Of a DNA stretch of 64,000 bases, positions 33,619 through 42,959 are shown piece by piece. The translations under genes were made by a program, and so were the position numbers. The DNA lies in assembly GCA_041725895.1 (NCBI GenBank), contig JBGRQA010000008.1, positions 124,001-188,000 on the forward strand, read 5' to 3'. The notes beneath the pieces are model-generated. The model was not told where the DNA came from and made no database searches. It worked only from the letters and a program-made list of their open reading frames with translations. How positions within the stretch are numbered: the first letter of the stretch is position 1; each line of letters starts with the position of its first letter. This DNA is from JBGRQA01 sp041725895 (GTDB taxonomy: Bacteria > Bacteroidota > Bacteroidia > Bacteroidales > Marinifilaceae).

Positions 33619-36072
33619 TTATATCTTTAATGGATTCTTCACTTTTTGCTTCAAAAGTGCAATGTCCAATACTTCCATAATTTCATCAACAAAGTGAAAA
33701 GTAAGACCTTTCAGGTAAATGTCTTTGATCTCCTCAATGTCCTTTTTGTTTTGGTGACAAAGAATAATTTCCTTAATTCCGGCACGCTTGGCAGCAAGGA
33801 TTTTCTCCCGAATTCCTCCCACAGGCAACACCTTACCTCGAAGGGTAATTTCTCCCGTCATAGCAAGGTTCTTTTTCACCTTACGCTGAGTATAGGCAGA
33901 AGCCAGAGAAGTAACCATAGTTACACCCGCAGAAGGACCATCCTTCGGAATTGCTCCTTCCGGAACGTGAACGTGTAGATTCCAATCCTCGAAAGATTTC
34001 TGATCAATATCCAATTTTTCAGCATGAGATCGCAGGTATTCCTGAGCAAGCAGGGCTGATTCCTTCATCACATCCCCCAAATTTCCGGTAAGAGTGAGTT
34101 TTCCTTTCCCTTTACTCAGACTGGACTCTACAAAAAGAATTTCACCGCCAACAGCAGTCCAGGCCAAACCTGTAACCACTCCGGCATAATCGTTCCCCTG
34201 GTATTTATCCCTGTTGTACAATTCCACGCCAAGATACTCCTTCAAGTCAGAAACCTTCAACTGCTTGTCAAATTTCTCATCCATCGCAACTTTACGAGCT
34301 ACACGACGCATAATCTTGGCAATTTTCTGATCCAATCCACGTACCCCGGATTCACGGGTGTAGTTTTCAATCACCTGAGCAATTACTTCGTCAGACAGTT
34401 CCACATGATCTCCGATCAATCCATGATTTTCCAACTGCTTTGGTATTAAGTGACGCTTGGCAATCTCCACTTTCTCTTCCATGATATAGCCGCTCACATC
34501 AATCATTTCCATACGATCCCGCAATGGAGCTGCAATTGTGCCAACATTATTAGCTGTAGCAACAAACATCACCTTGGACAGATCGTAATCCACTTCCAGG
34601 AAGTTATCGTGGAAAGCATTATTTTGCTCGGGATCCAATACTTCCAGCAAAGCTGAAGACGGATCGCCTCTAAAATCTTTTCCTACTTTGTCTATTTCAT
34701 CCAGAATAAAAACCGGATTGGAAGATTTAGCTTTTTTCATCCCCTGGATAATACGGCCTGGCATAGCACCAATATAGGTTTTCCGGTGACCACGTATCTC
34801 CGACTCATCGTGCAATCCCCCCAAAGACATCCGTACATATTTACGGTTCAACGACTTGGCTATTGATTTCCCTAGAGAAGTTTTACCAACTCCCGGAGGG
34901 CCATACAAACACAGGATTGGCGATTTCAAATCCCCCTTCAGTTTCAGTACGGCAAGATGTTCAATGATACGATCCTTCACCTTTTCCAATCCAAAGTGAT
35001 CTCCATCCAGAACATCCTGAGCATGCTTCAGGTCAAAGTTATCCTCAGTGAACTCATTCCATGGTAAGTCCAGCATCTCCTGTAAATAGTTCAACTGAAC
35101 AGAATATTCAGCAACTGCAGGATTCATTCGCTGCAATTTTTTTAACTCCTTTTCAAATGTTTCAGCAACTTCTTTACTCCATTTTTTCTCCGCCGCACGT
35201 TCCTCCAACTCTTCTACATCCTGATCTACCGGGCTTCCACCCAACTCATCCTGAATGGTCTTCATTTGCTGGTGAAGGAAATATTCACGCTGCTGCTGGT
35301 CCATATCTACTTTCACCTTGGATTGAATATCATTCTTCAATTCCAAAATCTGGATTTGACTTACCAGTAATTCCAACAACTTCATGGCTCTCGCCCGAAT
35401 ATCTTCAATTTCCAACAACTTTTGCTTCTCTTCCACTTTTATTTCAGAGTTGGATGAGATAAAATTGATCAAGAAGGAGGTTCCTTCAATATTTTTAATG
35501 GCAAAAGTAGCTTCATTTGGAATGTGAGGCGAATACTTTATCACCTTCATCGCCATCTCTTTCAAGGAGGCAACCAAAGCCTGAAACTCCTTATCCGTTC
35601 CGTCAGGGCGAATATCCTTCAAAGGTTTCACATTTCCAATATGGTATGGCTCTTCCGTATCGATACTTTCCAGCTGAAAACGCTTCCGTCCTTGCAATAT
35701 TACAGTGGTCGTATTATCGGGCATTTCCAGAATTTTAATAATCTGGGCAACGGTTCCTACCTTTTCCATATCCTCGAAATGAGGTTCCTCTACACCTCCA
35801 TCGATCTGGGCAACAGCACCCAACAACCCTTTACTCTGATTTACATCACGAATCAATTTCAGGGATTTCTCTCGACCTACTGTTATTGGAATCACAACAC
35901 CTGGAAACAAAACTGTATTGCGCAAAGGCAAAACAGGAAGAGTTTCCGGTACGGAAAATTCATCCACCGCGTCTTCATCCTCATCAGCAATGATAGGAAT
36001 GAAATCGGAGTCTTCATCAATAATATTTGACAAAACGATATCTTTTAAATTGAATTCAATCTTACTACTCAT
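33619..36072 (-). CDS. lon: ATP-dependent protease Lon
   Basis: A protein of about 817 residues: N-terminal LON substrate-recognition domain (LPVLPLRNTVLFPGVVIPI), AAA module with Walker A GPPGVGKTS and Walker B VFILDEIDKV, and C-terminal protease domain with the Ser of PKDGPSAGVTM and the Lys of REKILAAKRAG. It degrades misfolded and regulatory proteins, including antitoxins. The ATG at 36072 is preferred to a GTG six bases upstream. It is encoded alone. Confidence 0.97.
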   Translation of the reverse strand: MSSKIEFNLKDIVLSNIIDEDSDFIPIIADEDEDAVDEFSVPETLPVLPLRNTVLFPGVVIPITVGREKSLKLIRDVNQSKGLLGAVAQIDGGVEEPHFEDMEKVGTVAQIIKILEMPDNTTTVILQGRKRFQLESIDTEEPYHIGNVKPLKDIRPDGTDKEFQALVASLKEMAMKVIKYSPHIPNEATFAIKNIEGTSFLINFISSNSEIKVEEKQKLLEIEDIRARAMKLLELLVSQIQILELKNDIQSKVKVDMDQQQREYFLHQQMKTIQDELGGSPVDQDVEELEERAAEKKWSKEVAETFEKELKKLQRMNPAVAEYSVQLNYLQEMLDLPWNEFTEDNFDLKHAQDVLDGDHFGLEKVKDRIIEHLAVLKLKGDLKSPILCLYGPPGVGKTSLGKSIAKSLNRKYVRMSLGGLHDESEIRGHRKTYIGAMPGRIIQGMKKAKSSNPVFILDEIDKVGKDFRGDPSSALLEVLDPEQNNAFHDNFLEVDYDLSKVMFVATANNVGTIAAPLRDRMEMIDVSGYIMEEKVEIAKRHLIPKQLENHGLIGDHVELSDEVIAQVIENYTRESGVRGLDQKIAKIMRRVARKVAMDEKFDKQLKVSDLKEYLGVELYNRDKYQGNDYAGVVTGLAWTAVGGEILFVESSLSKGKGKLTLTGNLGDVMKESALLAQEYLRSHAEKLDIDQKSFEDWNLHVHVPEGAIPKDGPSAGVTMVTSLASAYTQRKVKKNLAMTGEITLRGKVLPVGGIREKILAAKRAGIKEIILCHQNKKDIEEIKDIYLKGLTFHFVDEIMEVLDIALLKQKVKNPLKI

Positions 36073-36343
36073 AGACACTACACTAAAATTTCATTGGTAT
36101 GCAAAATGTTTAATTGCCCTGTTTCAATCCATTGCTTATTTTTGTCAGGCAATTGGGCAAAGCATTTAAACAATCCGATACGCTCAATATCAAGCTTTGC
36201 CGATTCGAAAGCTACAAAACAATTTTCCGGAATCCTTACAAAGAGTCAGGAAAAGCTTTCTTAATCCTGCAATGTGACAAAATGTCTTACATTACACTGA
36301 AACAATTATTAAATCTTAGTAGGCAAGAGCTATGCCAAAAACA
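36073..36343. other. Gap upstream of lon
   Basis: Together with the terminator, this gap between lon and the GlmU-like gene spans about 330 bases. I see no TAnnTTTG box on the minus strand and no heat-shock (CIRCE) repeat. Confidence 0.4.
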
Positions 36344-36382
36344 AAAAAGAGTCAGAATTTGTGCAAATTACTGACTCTTTTT
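36344..36382 (-). terminator. Terminator of the GlmU-like gene
   Basis: AAAAAGAGTCAG / CTGACTCTTTTT forms a 12-bp perfect stem with a 15-base loop, 22 bases after the stop on the minus strand. Confidence 0.8.
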
Positions 36383-36404
36383 GAAGATAACTCCTTATCT
36401 TTTC

Positions 36405-37595
36405 CTAAATAAAGTTCCGGTTCTCCTTTGTCATATCAAAAATGGCAGTTAGAATATCCTTTTCCACTTCATCAAATTCCTTGTTTCGTCGTTTCATTAC
36501 CAATTGAGCCACCTCAAAAGTAGCTTTCAGGCGATACTCTTTGAAGCCTTGTCCGCCCCCCATTGCAAAAGAGGGAATAAAGTTCCGGGGAAATCCGGCT
36601 CCAAACACATTGGAGCTAACTCCAATAACGGTACCAGTATTCAACATGGTATTAATCCCCACTTTTGAATGATCCCCCATAACCGTTCCACAAAATTGGA
36701 GACCTGTTCGTTCAAATCTACGACCTTGATAATTCCATAACTTAACTTCGGAATAATTGTTTTTTAGGTTGGAATTATTGGTATCGGCACCAATATTGCA
36801 CCATTCACCAATTACTGCATTGCCCAAAAAGCCATCGTGTGCCTTGTTGGAGTAACCAAACAACACTACATTGTTCAACTCACCACCGCATTTACAGTAA
36901 GGCCCCAAAGTTGTAGGCCCATATACCTTAGCACCCATATTTACAACAGAATGTTCCCCCAATGCAAAAGGCCCTCGAATCATTGATCCTTCCATCACTT
37001 CGGCATTCCTTCCAATGTAAACAGGTCCTTTTGTGGCATTTAAAGTTGCAAATTCAACTGTAGCACCCTCCTCAATAAAGATGTTCTCGCGTCCCAGAAC
37101 ATTTACAGTTTCACTAATCGGTTCAGAGGTTCTCCCATTGGTCAATAGCTCAAAATCATCTCTTAAAGCCACATCATTCCGAGAAAAGATGTGATAACTT
37201 TTTCCAATCCGAATCAGTTCCTGTTGGTACTCTCTGCACTGATACTCCTCCCGATTTTGATGATCAAAATATTCCAGAGCATCCTTGTTTAAACGAACCG
37301 CCAGCAATAGTTCCCCTTGACAAAGGGCTTCCTTAGGTCCCAAATCCTCTATTTCCTCCAGCAATTGCGGGGTAGGTAATACAGAACCGTTAATAAGAAG
37401 ATTGTCCTCCCCCTCTTTTAGAGGAAATTTTCGCGCCAGGTACTCCTGGGTTCTAACGGAACACTTGGTCTTCAGGAGAAGTTCCCATTTCTCCCGAATG
37501 GTAAGAATTCCAACCCTTACCTCCGCCACTGGGCGCGTGAAGGTAAGTGGCAGCAATTCGCCCCACGCTCCATCATCAAATAAAATGTAATTCAT
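36405..37595 (-). CDS. GlmU-like sugar nucleotidyltransferase with left-handed beta-helix
   Basis: A 396-residue protein of the alternative bacterial GlmU type. The N-terminal part has a short nucleotidyltransferase-like fold starting MNYILFDDGAWGELLPLTFTR. A left-handed beta-helix with hexapeptide repeats follows (NVLGRENIFIEEGATVEF onward). The C-terminal part has the conserved GVNTxxN-like GINTMLNTGTVIG. Such enzymes are thought to make UDP-GlcNAc in Bacteroidota; this is family knowledge. The start is the ATG at 37595; a TTG at 37625 is unlikely. Confidence 0.85.
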   Translation of the reverse strand: MNYILFDDGAWGELLPLTFTRPVAEVRVGILTIREKWELLLKTKCSVRTQEYLARKFPLKEGEDNLLINGSVLPTPQLLEEIEDLGPKEALCQGELLLAVRLNKDALEYFDHQNREEYQCREYQQELIRIGKSYHIFSRNDVALRDDFELLTNGRTSEPISETVNVLGRENIFIEEGATVEFATLNATKGPVYIGRNAEVMEGSMIRGPFALGEHSVVNMGAKVYGPTTLGPYCKCGGELNNVVLFGYSNKAHDGFLGNAVIGEWCNIGADTNNSNLKNNYSEVKLWNYQGRRFERTGLQFCGTVMGDHSKVGINTMLNTGTVIGVSSNVFGAGFPRNFIPSFAMGGGQGFKEYRLKATFEVAQLVMKRRNKEFDEVEKDILTAIFDMTKENRNFI

Positions 37596-37670
37596 TGTAG
37601 TAGTAAATTTGATTTGTATTGCCAAATAGCAAATCGTATCTTTTTTATGTACAAATCAAAAATAAAAAAA

Positions 37671-37696
37671 AAGCTCCGATAAATCGGAGCTTTTTT
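37671..37696 (-). terminator. rpmE2 terminator
   Basis: GCTCCGAT / ATCGGAGC with A-runs on the left and six T on the right makes a bidirectional intrinsic terminator, 26 bases after the L31 stop. Confidence 0.8.
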
Positions 37697-37722
37697 CAAA
37701 GTATAGTAAAATTAATTACCTG

Positions 37723-37983
37723 TTATTTTCTATTCTTCATGTGTTTTTGATATCTGTTCATGAACTTATCAACACGTCCAGCAGTATCAACCAACTTCAT
37801 CTTACCAGTATAGAATGGGTGAGAAGTATTGGAAATTTCAAGCTTTACTAGAGGATACTCAACACCGTCGATTTCGATGGTTTCTTTTGTTGAAGCAGTA
37901 GACTTAGTAACAAAAACGTGCTCGTTAGACATATCCTTGAATGCCACAAGACGATAATTCTCTGGGTGTATTCCCTGTTTCAT
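37723..37983 (-). CDS. rpmE2: Ribosomal protein bL31 type B
   Basis: An 86-residue L31 of the long, zinc-free type: it begins MKQGIHPENYRLVAFKDM and has SHPFYTGK in the centre, without the CxxC pairs of the short form. It bridges the ribosomal subunits. An AAAGGAG ribosome-binding site precedes the ATG (minus strand, about bases 37990-37997), unusually strong for this genome. Confidence 0.96.
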   Translation of the reverse strand: MKQGIHPENYRLVAFKDMSNEHVFVTKSTASTKETIEIDGVEYPLVKLEISNTSHPFYTGKMKLVDTAGRVDKFMNRYQKHMKNRK

Positions 37984-38028
37984 TTTTTAACTCCTTTAAA
38001 TTTCTTATAATCTTCTTCCAATGGAGTG

Positions 38029-38059
38029 CAAAGGTAGATATTGTATTTAAGATTGCAAA
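38029..38059 (-). promoter_or_regulatory. rpmE2 promoter
   Basis: On the minus strand TTTG (38059-38056), a 19-base spacer and TACCTTTG (38036-38029) match the Bacteroidota housekeeping promoter exactly. The start codon lies 45 bases further. Confidence 0.75.
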
Positions 38060-38071
38060 GCAATCGATCAA

Positions 38072-39286
38072 TTAATCTGCACTTTGCCCTACTTTTTTCT
38101 CTTTTTGCTTACCCCCTCTGTTCTCCAAAGGAATGATCGGAGCTCTTTGAAATTCCGCATTCCGATCGAACAGGTACCTATAAGTATAGTGAGTTTTCAT
38201 TTTCACTCCACCAACCGATTCGTAAATTGATACCATCTTAGGATTGAAGTCCCCCACCCAGGATAGTTCCAGTTCATTGTAATGGGGCTTGCGCTTCATC
38301 ACTTTATCCATATGCCAGAAAATGGCTGACTCTACTCCGAATCGCTGATATTTGGGTGTAACACCCATCACTGTTATTCTTGCCCGTGTAATGGTTTTCC
38401 GTTTCAAATAGTAGAAAAACTTTAACTTATTCCAGAAATCCAGCTTTCCATTTAATTTGATCAGAATTTGATTGACATCCGGCATCATCACAAAAAAGGC
38501 AATGGGTTTTCCTTCGTGGTAGGCAAACCAAATGAATTCCTCCTCGATAACTCCTTTTCCTTCACGAGCCATCTTTCGAATATCTTCCGGATCCAATGCA
38601 GTGAAATTTTCATGAAACTGCCATGCCTCATTGTATATGGATATGATATCCTGAACATACTTTTCCTGATTATCGTAACGAAAGTGCTCAAATGTAAACC
38701 CTGGTTTCTGGGCGATCCATCCGGCAATTTTCCAAAACCGCTCCGGGAACGGCTTTTTTAAATCCAAGTGATAGCTGTACTGTTCATAGTACACTTTAAA
38801 TCCATAGCTTTCAAAAAACTCTTTATAGTAGGTCTTATGATAGGGCATTCCAAACCCTTGTGGCATAAAACCATCTACCAGCAACCCCCAATGATTGTCG
38901 TTCTCTCCAAAGTTAACTGGGCCATCCATAGCCTCCATCCCCCTTTCCTTTAACCAGGATTTGGCTGTATCAAACAACAGAAAGGCAGCCACCTTATCAT
39001 CAATACATTCAAAAAAACCACATCCACCGGTGGGTTGATCAAAACTAAATGCCTTTTCTTCGTTTATAAAAGCAGCAATCCGTCCAATCAAATTACCTTC
39101 CTCATCCTTCAAGATCCAACGAATAGCATCTCCATGCCTGAAAAAATTATTCTGCTTGGGGTCAAAGATTCCGTTAATTTCTCCATCCAAAGGACAAGCC
39201 CAATTCTTTTCATTTTTATAAATTATGCGGGCTACATCCAGGAATTCCTGACGTGTTTGGGAATTTGAAACTTCAATTATTTTCAC
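38072..39286 (-). CDS. GNAT-superfamily acyltransferase-like protein
   Basis: A 404-residue protein with the N-terminal ARIIYKNEKNWACPLDGEI and GPVNFGENDNHWGLLVDGF segments seen in long GNAT-like proteins of Bacteroidota (YghO-like). A C-terminal acetyltransferase fold has VTPKYQRFGVESAIFWH in the position of the acetyl-CoA loop. Substrate unknown. No genes of a shared pathway adjoin it. Confidence 0.7.
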   Translation of the reverse strand: MKIIEVSNSQTRQEFLDVARIIYKNEKNWACPLDGEINGIFDPKQNNFFRHGDAIRWILKDEEGNLIGRIAAFINEEKAFSFDQPTGGCGFFECIDDKVAAFLLFDTAKSWLKERGMEAMDGPVNFGENDNHWGLLVDGFMPQGFGMPYHKTYYKEFFESYGFKVYYEQYSYHLDLKKPFPERFWKIAGWIAQKPGFTFEHFRYDNQEKYVQDIISIYNEAWQFHENFTALDPEDIRKMAREGKGVIEEEFIWFAYHEGKPIAFFVMMPDVNQILIKLNGKLDFWNKLKFFYYLKRKTITRARITVMGVTPKYQRFGVESAIFWHMDKVMKRKPHYNELELSWVGDFNPKMVSIYESVGGVKMKTHYTYRYLFDRNAEFQRAPIIPLENRGGKQKEKKVGQSAD

Positions 39287-39362
39287 AAGTCTTCGTCTTT
39301 AATAGTAGTTCATGTCCGGCTCTTCTCCAGCCTTTTATCAATCAAATAGGAAATAAGGGAAA

Positions 39363-40124
39363 CTACCGGTCGCGTCCGGCAAATTTAGCAAGCAATCGTA
39401 ACAATTCGATATACAACCAAATCAAAGTAACCATTAAACCAAAGGCCCCATACCACTCCATGTGTTTGGGAGCTCCCATAGCTGCACCTCTTTCAATAAA
39501 GTCAAAATCCAAAACCAGGTTTAGAGCAGCTATTACAACCACAACCAAACTAATTCCTATACTGAGATTACCTGAACCATACATGAAATCCAAATTTACC
39601 CCAAAGAAACTCATTACAAAAGTTACCAGATAGAATAAAGCTATTCCACCTGTAGCAGCTATTATTCCCGTACGAAATTTTTGTGTAACACGAACCCATC
39701 CGCTCTTATAAGCAAACAGCATAGCAAACAGCGTAGCAAAAGTTAAACCAACTGCTTGCACTACAATCCCCGGATAGTAACTATTAAACATGGCAGACAA
39801 ACCTCCCAACAACAGACCTTCACAAATTGCATACACCGGTGCAGTATAAGGCGACCAAACAGGCTTAAAAACAGTAACCAAGGCAAAAATGAGTCCTCCA
39901 ACAGATCCTCCTATAATCCAGGGGGTTATAGATGCCCCCATTCCTTCGGGAGTAATATCATTAAAAAACAATCTCCAGGTGTAGCTGGCTGCTGCCACCA
40001 CCAGCAGTAACATTAATCCAATTTTATTAACAGTACCATTTACCGTCATGCTTTCTTCGGCAACTCCTGAAGAGGAAAATACCTTATTGCTGAATACAGG
40101 ATTCGAACTCTTTGTTAATTGCAT
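39363..40124 (-). CDS. Bax inhibitor-1/YccA family membrane protein
   Basis: A 253-residue protein of seven predicted helices belonging to the bacterial BI-1-like (PF12811) branch: NPVFSNKVF near the start, WSPYTAPVYAICEGLLLGGLS in the centre and MEWYGAFGLMVTLIWLYIELLRLL near the end. Function in bacteria is unclear. The ATG at 40124 gives MQLTKSSNPVFS and is preferred to an upstream start at 40169. Confidence 0.88.
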   Translation of the reverse strand: MQLTKSSNPVFSNKVFSSSGVAEESMTVNGTVNKIGLMLLLVVAAASYTWRLFFNDITPEGMGASITPWIIGGSVGGLIFALVTVFKPVWSPYTAPVYAICEGLLLGGLSAMFNSYYPGIVVQAVGLTFATLFAMLFAYKSGWVRVTQKFRTGIIAATGGIALFYLVTFVMSFFGVNLDFMYGSGNLSIGISLVVVVIAALNLVLDFDFIERGAAMGAPKHMEWYGAFGLMVTLIWLYIELLRLLAKFAGRDR

Positions 40125-40286
40125 AATAAAATTTCTTCTTATGATTTTTACCTTACCCGCATCAATCATTCTAATTTATATTCACAAGCCTCATTCCGGG
40201 CAAGGCCTAATTTTTAAGCTTTAAAAATATAAAATTTGATACTTATGTGTACCATTACCTAAAAGTTTTAACAACAATTAAATTTT

Positions 40287-40967
40287 TCACAATGCAGCAT
40301 CCAACTCATATTTCATTTCCTGGGCTACCTCCATCCAAGCAGAATCGTTATTTCGACGTTCCTGAAGAAGGGCTATTATCTGTTTTCGCAACCTCTCCGA
40401 TTTTCTGGCTATTTTCCCAAGATTACGACATAGCGTCTTTTGATAATACCCTGGAAAAATTTCCAATGGTAATTTGGACAAGAAATCAGAAAAAACTTCC
40501 TCCTGTACATCCATCCCCAACATTGCGCGACGTCCGGTAATGAGAAGGGCGGCCCAGCGAAATTTCTCTTCGGGAAAACCGATCCAATTAACAACAGTCT
40601 CCATTATACCGGGTATCTTACAGAACAAATTCATAGAGATCTGCTCAATCATTTCCGGCGATTCCAGTTCTCCCATCCAACGGTCAATCTGTTCCCCAGT
40701 TACTTTTTCGGGCTCCTCCAACAAAGTTGCCAATATTCGTGTTTCACGGTAGGCTTTGCACCACAATTTTTGTGCAAGCAGATGATTCATATCATATTTT
40801 GATGCCAATTGGCGTAAACTAATGATAGACGCCCCCAACGACTTTTCGTACTGAAGTCCGTAATCTTTCATCTCCTGATGAATTTCGCCATTCATCAACA
40901 GATTAATCTCCTTCAGAATTTCCTGATATTGACTCTCAATCTCCTGATTATCTAAAAAAAACTCCAT
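40287..40967 (-). CDS. AlkD-like DNA alkylation repair protein
   Basis: A 226-residue HEAT-like repeat protein of the PF08713 family. It shows the family pattern LWCKAYRETRILATLLEEP followed by VTGEQIDRWMGELESPE and ends in a basic helix. AlkD removes bulky or cationic alkyl bases; whether this shorter Bacteroidota form has glycosylase activity is unknown. It is encoded alone. Confidence 0.75.
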   Translation of the reverse strand: MEFFLDNQEIESQYQEILKEINLLMNGEIHQEMKDYGLQYEKSLGASIISLRQLASKYDMNHLLAQKLWCKAYRETRILATLLEEPEKVTGEQIDRWMGELESPEMIEQISMNLFCKIPGIMETVVNWIGFPEEKFRWAALLITGRRAMLGMDVQEEVFSDFLSKLPLEIFPGYYQKTLCRNLGKIARKSERLRKQIIALLQERRNNDSAWMEVAQEMKYELDAAL

Positions 40968-41049
40968 TTCTACATCATTTGTTAAGTGACTACAAAATTA
41001 GACTTTATAATTGAGATGAACATTTTTTTTATTTTTTTTTCAAAAAAGC

Positions 41050-41082
41050 TTTGGAAGTATTCGTGAGATTTGTCTATATTTG
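41050..41082 (+). promoter_or_regulatory. Promoter of the tRNA-His genes
   Basis: TTTG at 41050-41053, a 21-base spacer and TATATTTG at 41075-41082 match the Bacteroidota promoter. The tRNA starts 22 bases later. Confidence 0.75.
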
Positions 41083-41103
41083 CATCGCAAAACAAGCAAA
41101 AAT

Positions 41104-41178
41104 GGTGGTTGTAGCTCAGTTGGTTAGAGCGCTGGATTGTGGTTCCAGAGGTCGTCGGTTCGAAACCGATCATCCACC
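41104..41178 (+). tRNA. tRNA-His (anticodon GTG), copy 1
   Basis: A cloverleaf folds with the extra 5' G (position -1) typical of tRNA-His, anticodon GTG at 41139-41141 and T loop TTCGAAA. The CCA end is not encoded. The acceptor stem has one U-U mismatch (position 5 with 68). Confidence 0.96.
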
Positions 41179-41264
41179 CTCATTTAAATTAAATGAAGTT
41201 GTTCAATACAAGAGCAGCTTTTTTTTAGCGGTACAATTTAAGTATTGCATCACAAAATCAACAT

Positions 41265-41339
41265 GGTGGTTGTAGCTCAGTTGGTTAGAGCGCTGGATTG
41301 TGGTTCCAGAGGTCGTCGGTTCGAAACCGATCATCCACC
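41265..41339 (+). tRNA. tRNA-His (anticodon GTG), copy 2
   Basis: Identical to copy 1, 161 bases downstream, anticodon at 41300-41302. Copy 1 is also followed by a weak hairpin and T run (GAGCAGC then eight T, 41210-41226) like the terminator after copy 2, so the tRNA and its terminator were probably duplicated together. Confidence 0.96.
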
Positions 41340-41342
41340 CTT

Positions 41343-41375
41343 AAAAGCTGTTCCGTATGGAGCAGCTTTTTTTTT
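41343..41375 (+). terminator. tRNA-His terminator
   Basis: AAAAGCTGTTCC / GGAGCAGCTTTT forms a 12-bp stem (one G-T pair), loop GTAT, followed by nine T including the stem. Confidence 0.9.
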
Positions 41376-41464
41376 GCGCTCTACTCAACCGGTTTTCCCT
41401 ATAACGACATAAAAAATTCAGAATTATATCTTTACTTTGCGCCTGGTTACTTAAACAGCAAATA

Positions 41465-42367
41465 ATGAAAAACAAACAGTTGCTGATATATAGCAGCATC
41501 ATACTCTCCATGCTTTTTTGGAGCTTCTCTTTTGTATGGGTAAAAATCGTATACCAGGTTTACAACCCCATTACCACAGTATTTCTCCGACTAATTATTT
41601 CTTCCTCATTACTATTTCTTATTGGAGGCGGATTAAAACAACTGCAAAGAATAGAATCCAAAGATCGACTGAGATTGCTAGCCCTTGCCTTTTTCGAGCC
41701 ATTCCTCTATTTTATGGGAGAAAGTTTTGGACTAAAATATGTCTCCTCCACTCTGGGGGCAGTTATAATTTCCACTATCCCTTTGTTCTCCCCTATTGCA
41801 GCCTACTATTTCCATAAGGAGAAGCTATCAAAAATGAACATTGCTGGAATCCTTGTCTCTATCCTTGGGGTTGGTGTTATCATCCTCAACAAAAATCTTT
41901 CTTTGATTGTATCGCCCATTGGATTGTCTTTGCTCTTTGTAGCTGTTGCTGCAGCAGTGGGCTATTCCATTGTTTTGAAAAACATTGCAAGAAAATACAA
42001 CTCCATTACCATTATCACTTACCAGAACTCTATTGGAATTCTCCTCTTCCTCCCATTTTTTCTAGGGTTTGATCTACAACATTTTTTACACGCTAAACCA
42101 ACCATGGAGGTTTGGATTGCTCTAATTGAATTAGCTATTTTTGCCTCTACCCTCGCCTTTGTTTGCTTTACCTACGCCATGAAACACCTTGGTGTAACCA
42201 AAAGCAACATTTTTATCAATGCCATTCCGGTATTTACTGCTATTTTTGCCTATTTTGTTTTGAAGGACACCTTGGGATGGCAAAAGATAATAGGAATTCT
42301 AATTGTAATAGGGGGGCTGTTCCTTTCTCAAACCAATATGAAAAAAACACTCAAATCAACACAGTAA
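41465..42367 (+). CDS. EamA family (DMT superfamily) transporter
   Basis: A 300-residue membrane protein with ten helices in two EamA repeats; SSTLGAVIISTIPLFSPIAAYYF and KHLGVTKSNIFINAIPVFTAIFAYF are the repeated half motifs. It likely exports a small metabolite; substrate unknown. The following gene starts four bases after its stop. Confidence 0.9.
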   Translation: MKNKQLLIYSSIILSMLFWSFSFVWVKIVYQVYNPITTVFLRLIISSSLLFLIGGGLKQLQRIESKDRLRLLALAFFEPFLYFMGESFGLKYVSSTLGAVIISTIPLFSPIAAYYFHKEKLSKMNIAGILVSILGVGVIILNKNLSLIVSPIGLSLLFVAVAAAVGYSIVLKNIARKYNSITIITYQNSIGILLFLPFFLGFDLQHFLHAKPTMEVWIALIELAIFASTLAFVCFTYAMKHLGVTKSNIFINAIPVFTAIFAYFVLKDTLGWQKIIGILIVIGGLFLSQTNMKKTLKSTQ

Positions 42368-42371
42368 AAGA

Positions 42372-42878
42372 ATGAGCGAATACAAGATTGATCTGGAGAA
42401 ATTGAAACAGCAGGCAAAAAATGCAGAAAACGAAAACAAAACATTTTTTGCCCGATTAAAGAAAAAGAAACCCAAACAATTGGACAACATCACTCACCAA
42501 CTGCACGAGGAGGTGTTCGAGGAGGTAGACTGTTTGGATTGTGCCAATTGCTGTAAAAGCATCAGTCCCATTATTATAGATAAAGATATTGAGCGTCTGG
42601 CCAGACACCTAAAAATGAAACCGTCTGAATTCATCGATCAATACCTTCATCTGGACAAGGAAAATGATTACGTATACAAAGAAACTCCCTGTCCTTTTCT
42701 CATGCCTGACAATCACTGTATGGTTTATGAGAGTCGCCCCCGGGCTTGTAGGGAATACCCACATACCGACAGAAAACGTTTCTTCCAGATTCTAAATCTA
42801 ACACTTAAAAACACTCACTACTGTCCCGCAGTGTATGAAGTAACGGAGCGACTAAAAATGAAAAAGGATCAATTTTGA
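42372..42878 (+). CDS. YkgJ family cysteine-cluster protein
   Basis: A 168-residue protein with CLDCANCCKS and CPFLMPDNHCMVYESRPRAC, the CxxxCxxCC pattern of the putative Fe-S or zinc protein family YkgJ (PF03692). An N-terminal charged helix precedes it. Function unknown. It probably shares a transcript with the EamA gene. Confidence 0.88.
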   Translation: MSEYKIDLEKLKQQAKNAENENKTFFARLKKKKPKQLDNITHQLHEEVFEEVDCLDCANCCKSISPIIIDKDIERLARHLKMKPSEFIDQYLHLDKENDYVYKETPCPFLMPDNHCMVYESRPRACREYPHTDRKRFFQILNLTLKNTHYCPAVYEVTERLKMKKDQF

Positions 42879-42959
42879 TTTAAAATAATTGTCACTTTGA
42901 TGCAAACAGAACTATTATGATTCCTATATTTACATTTTAATCGCACACACCTGCAATGA

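Noticed and set aside
41051..41275. Short ORFs through the tRNA-His genes
   Set aside because: They translate the tRNA itself; the tRNA structure explains the sequence.
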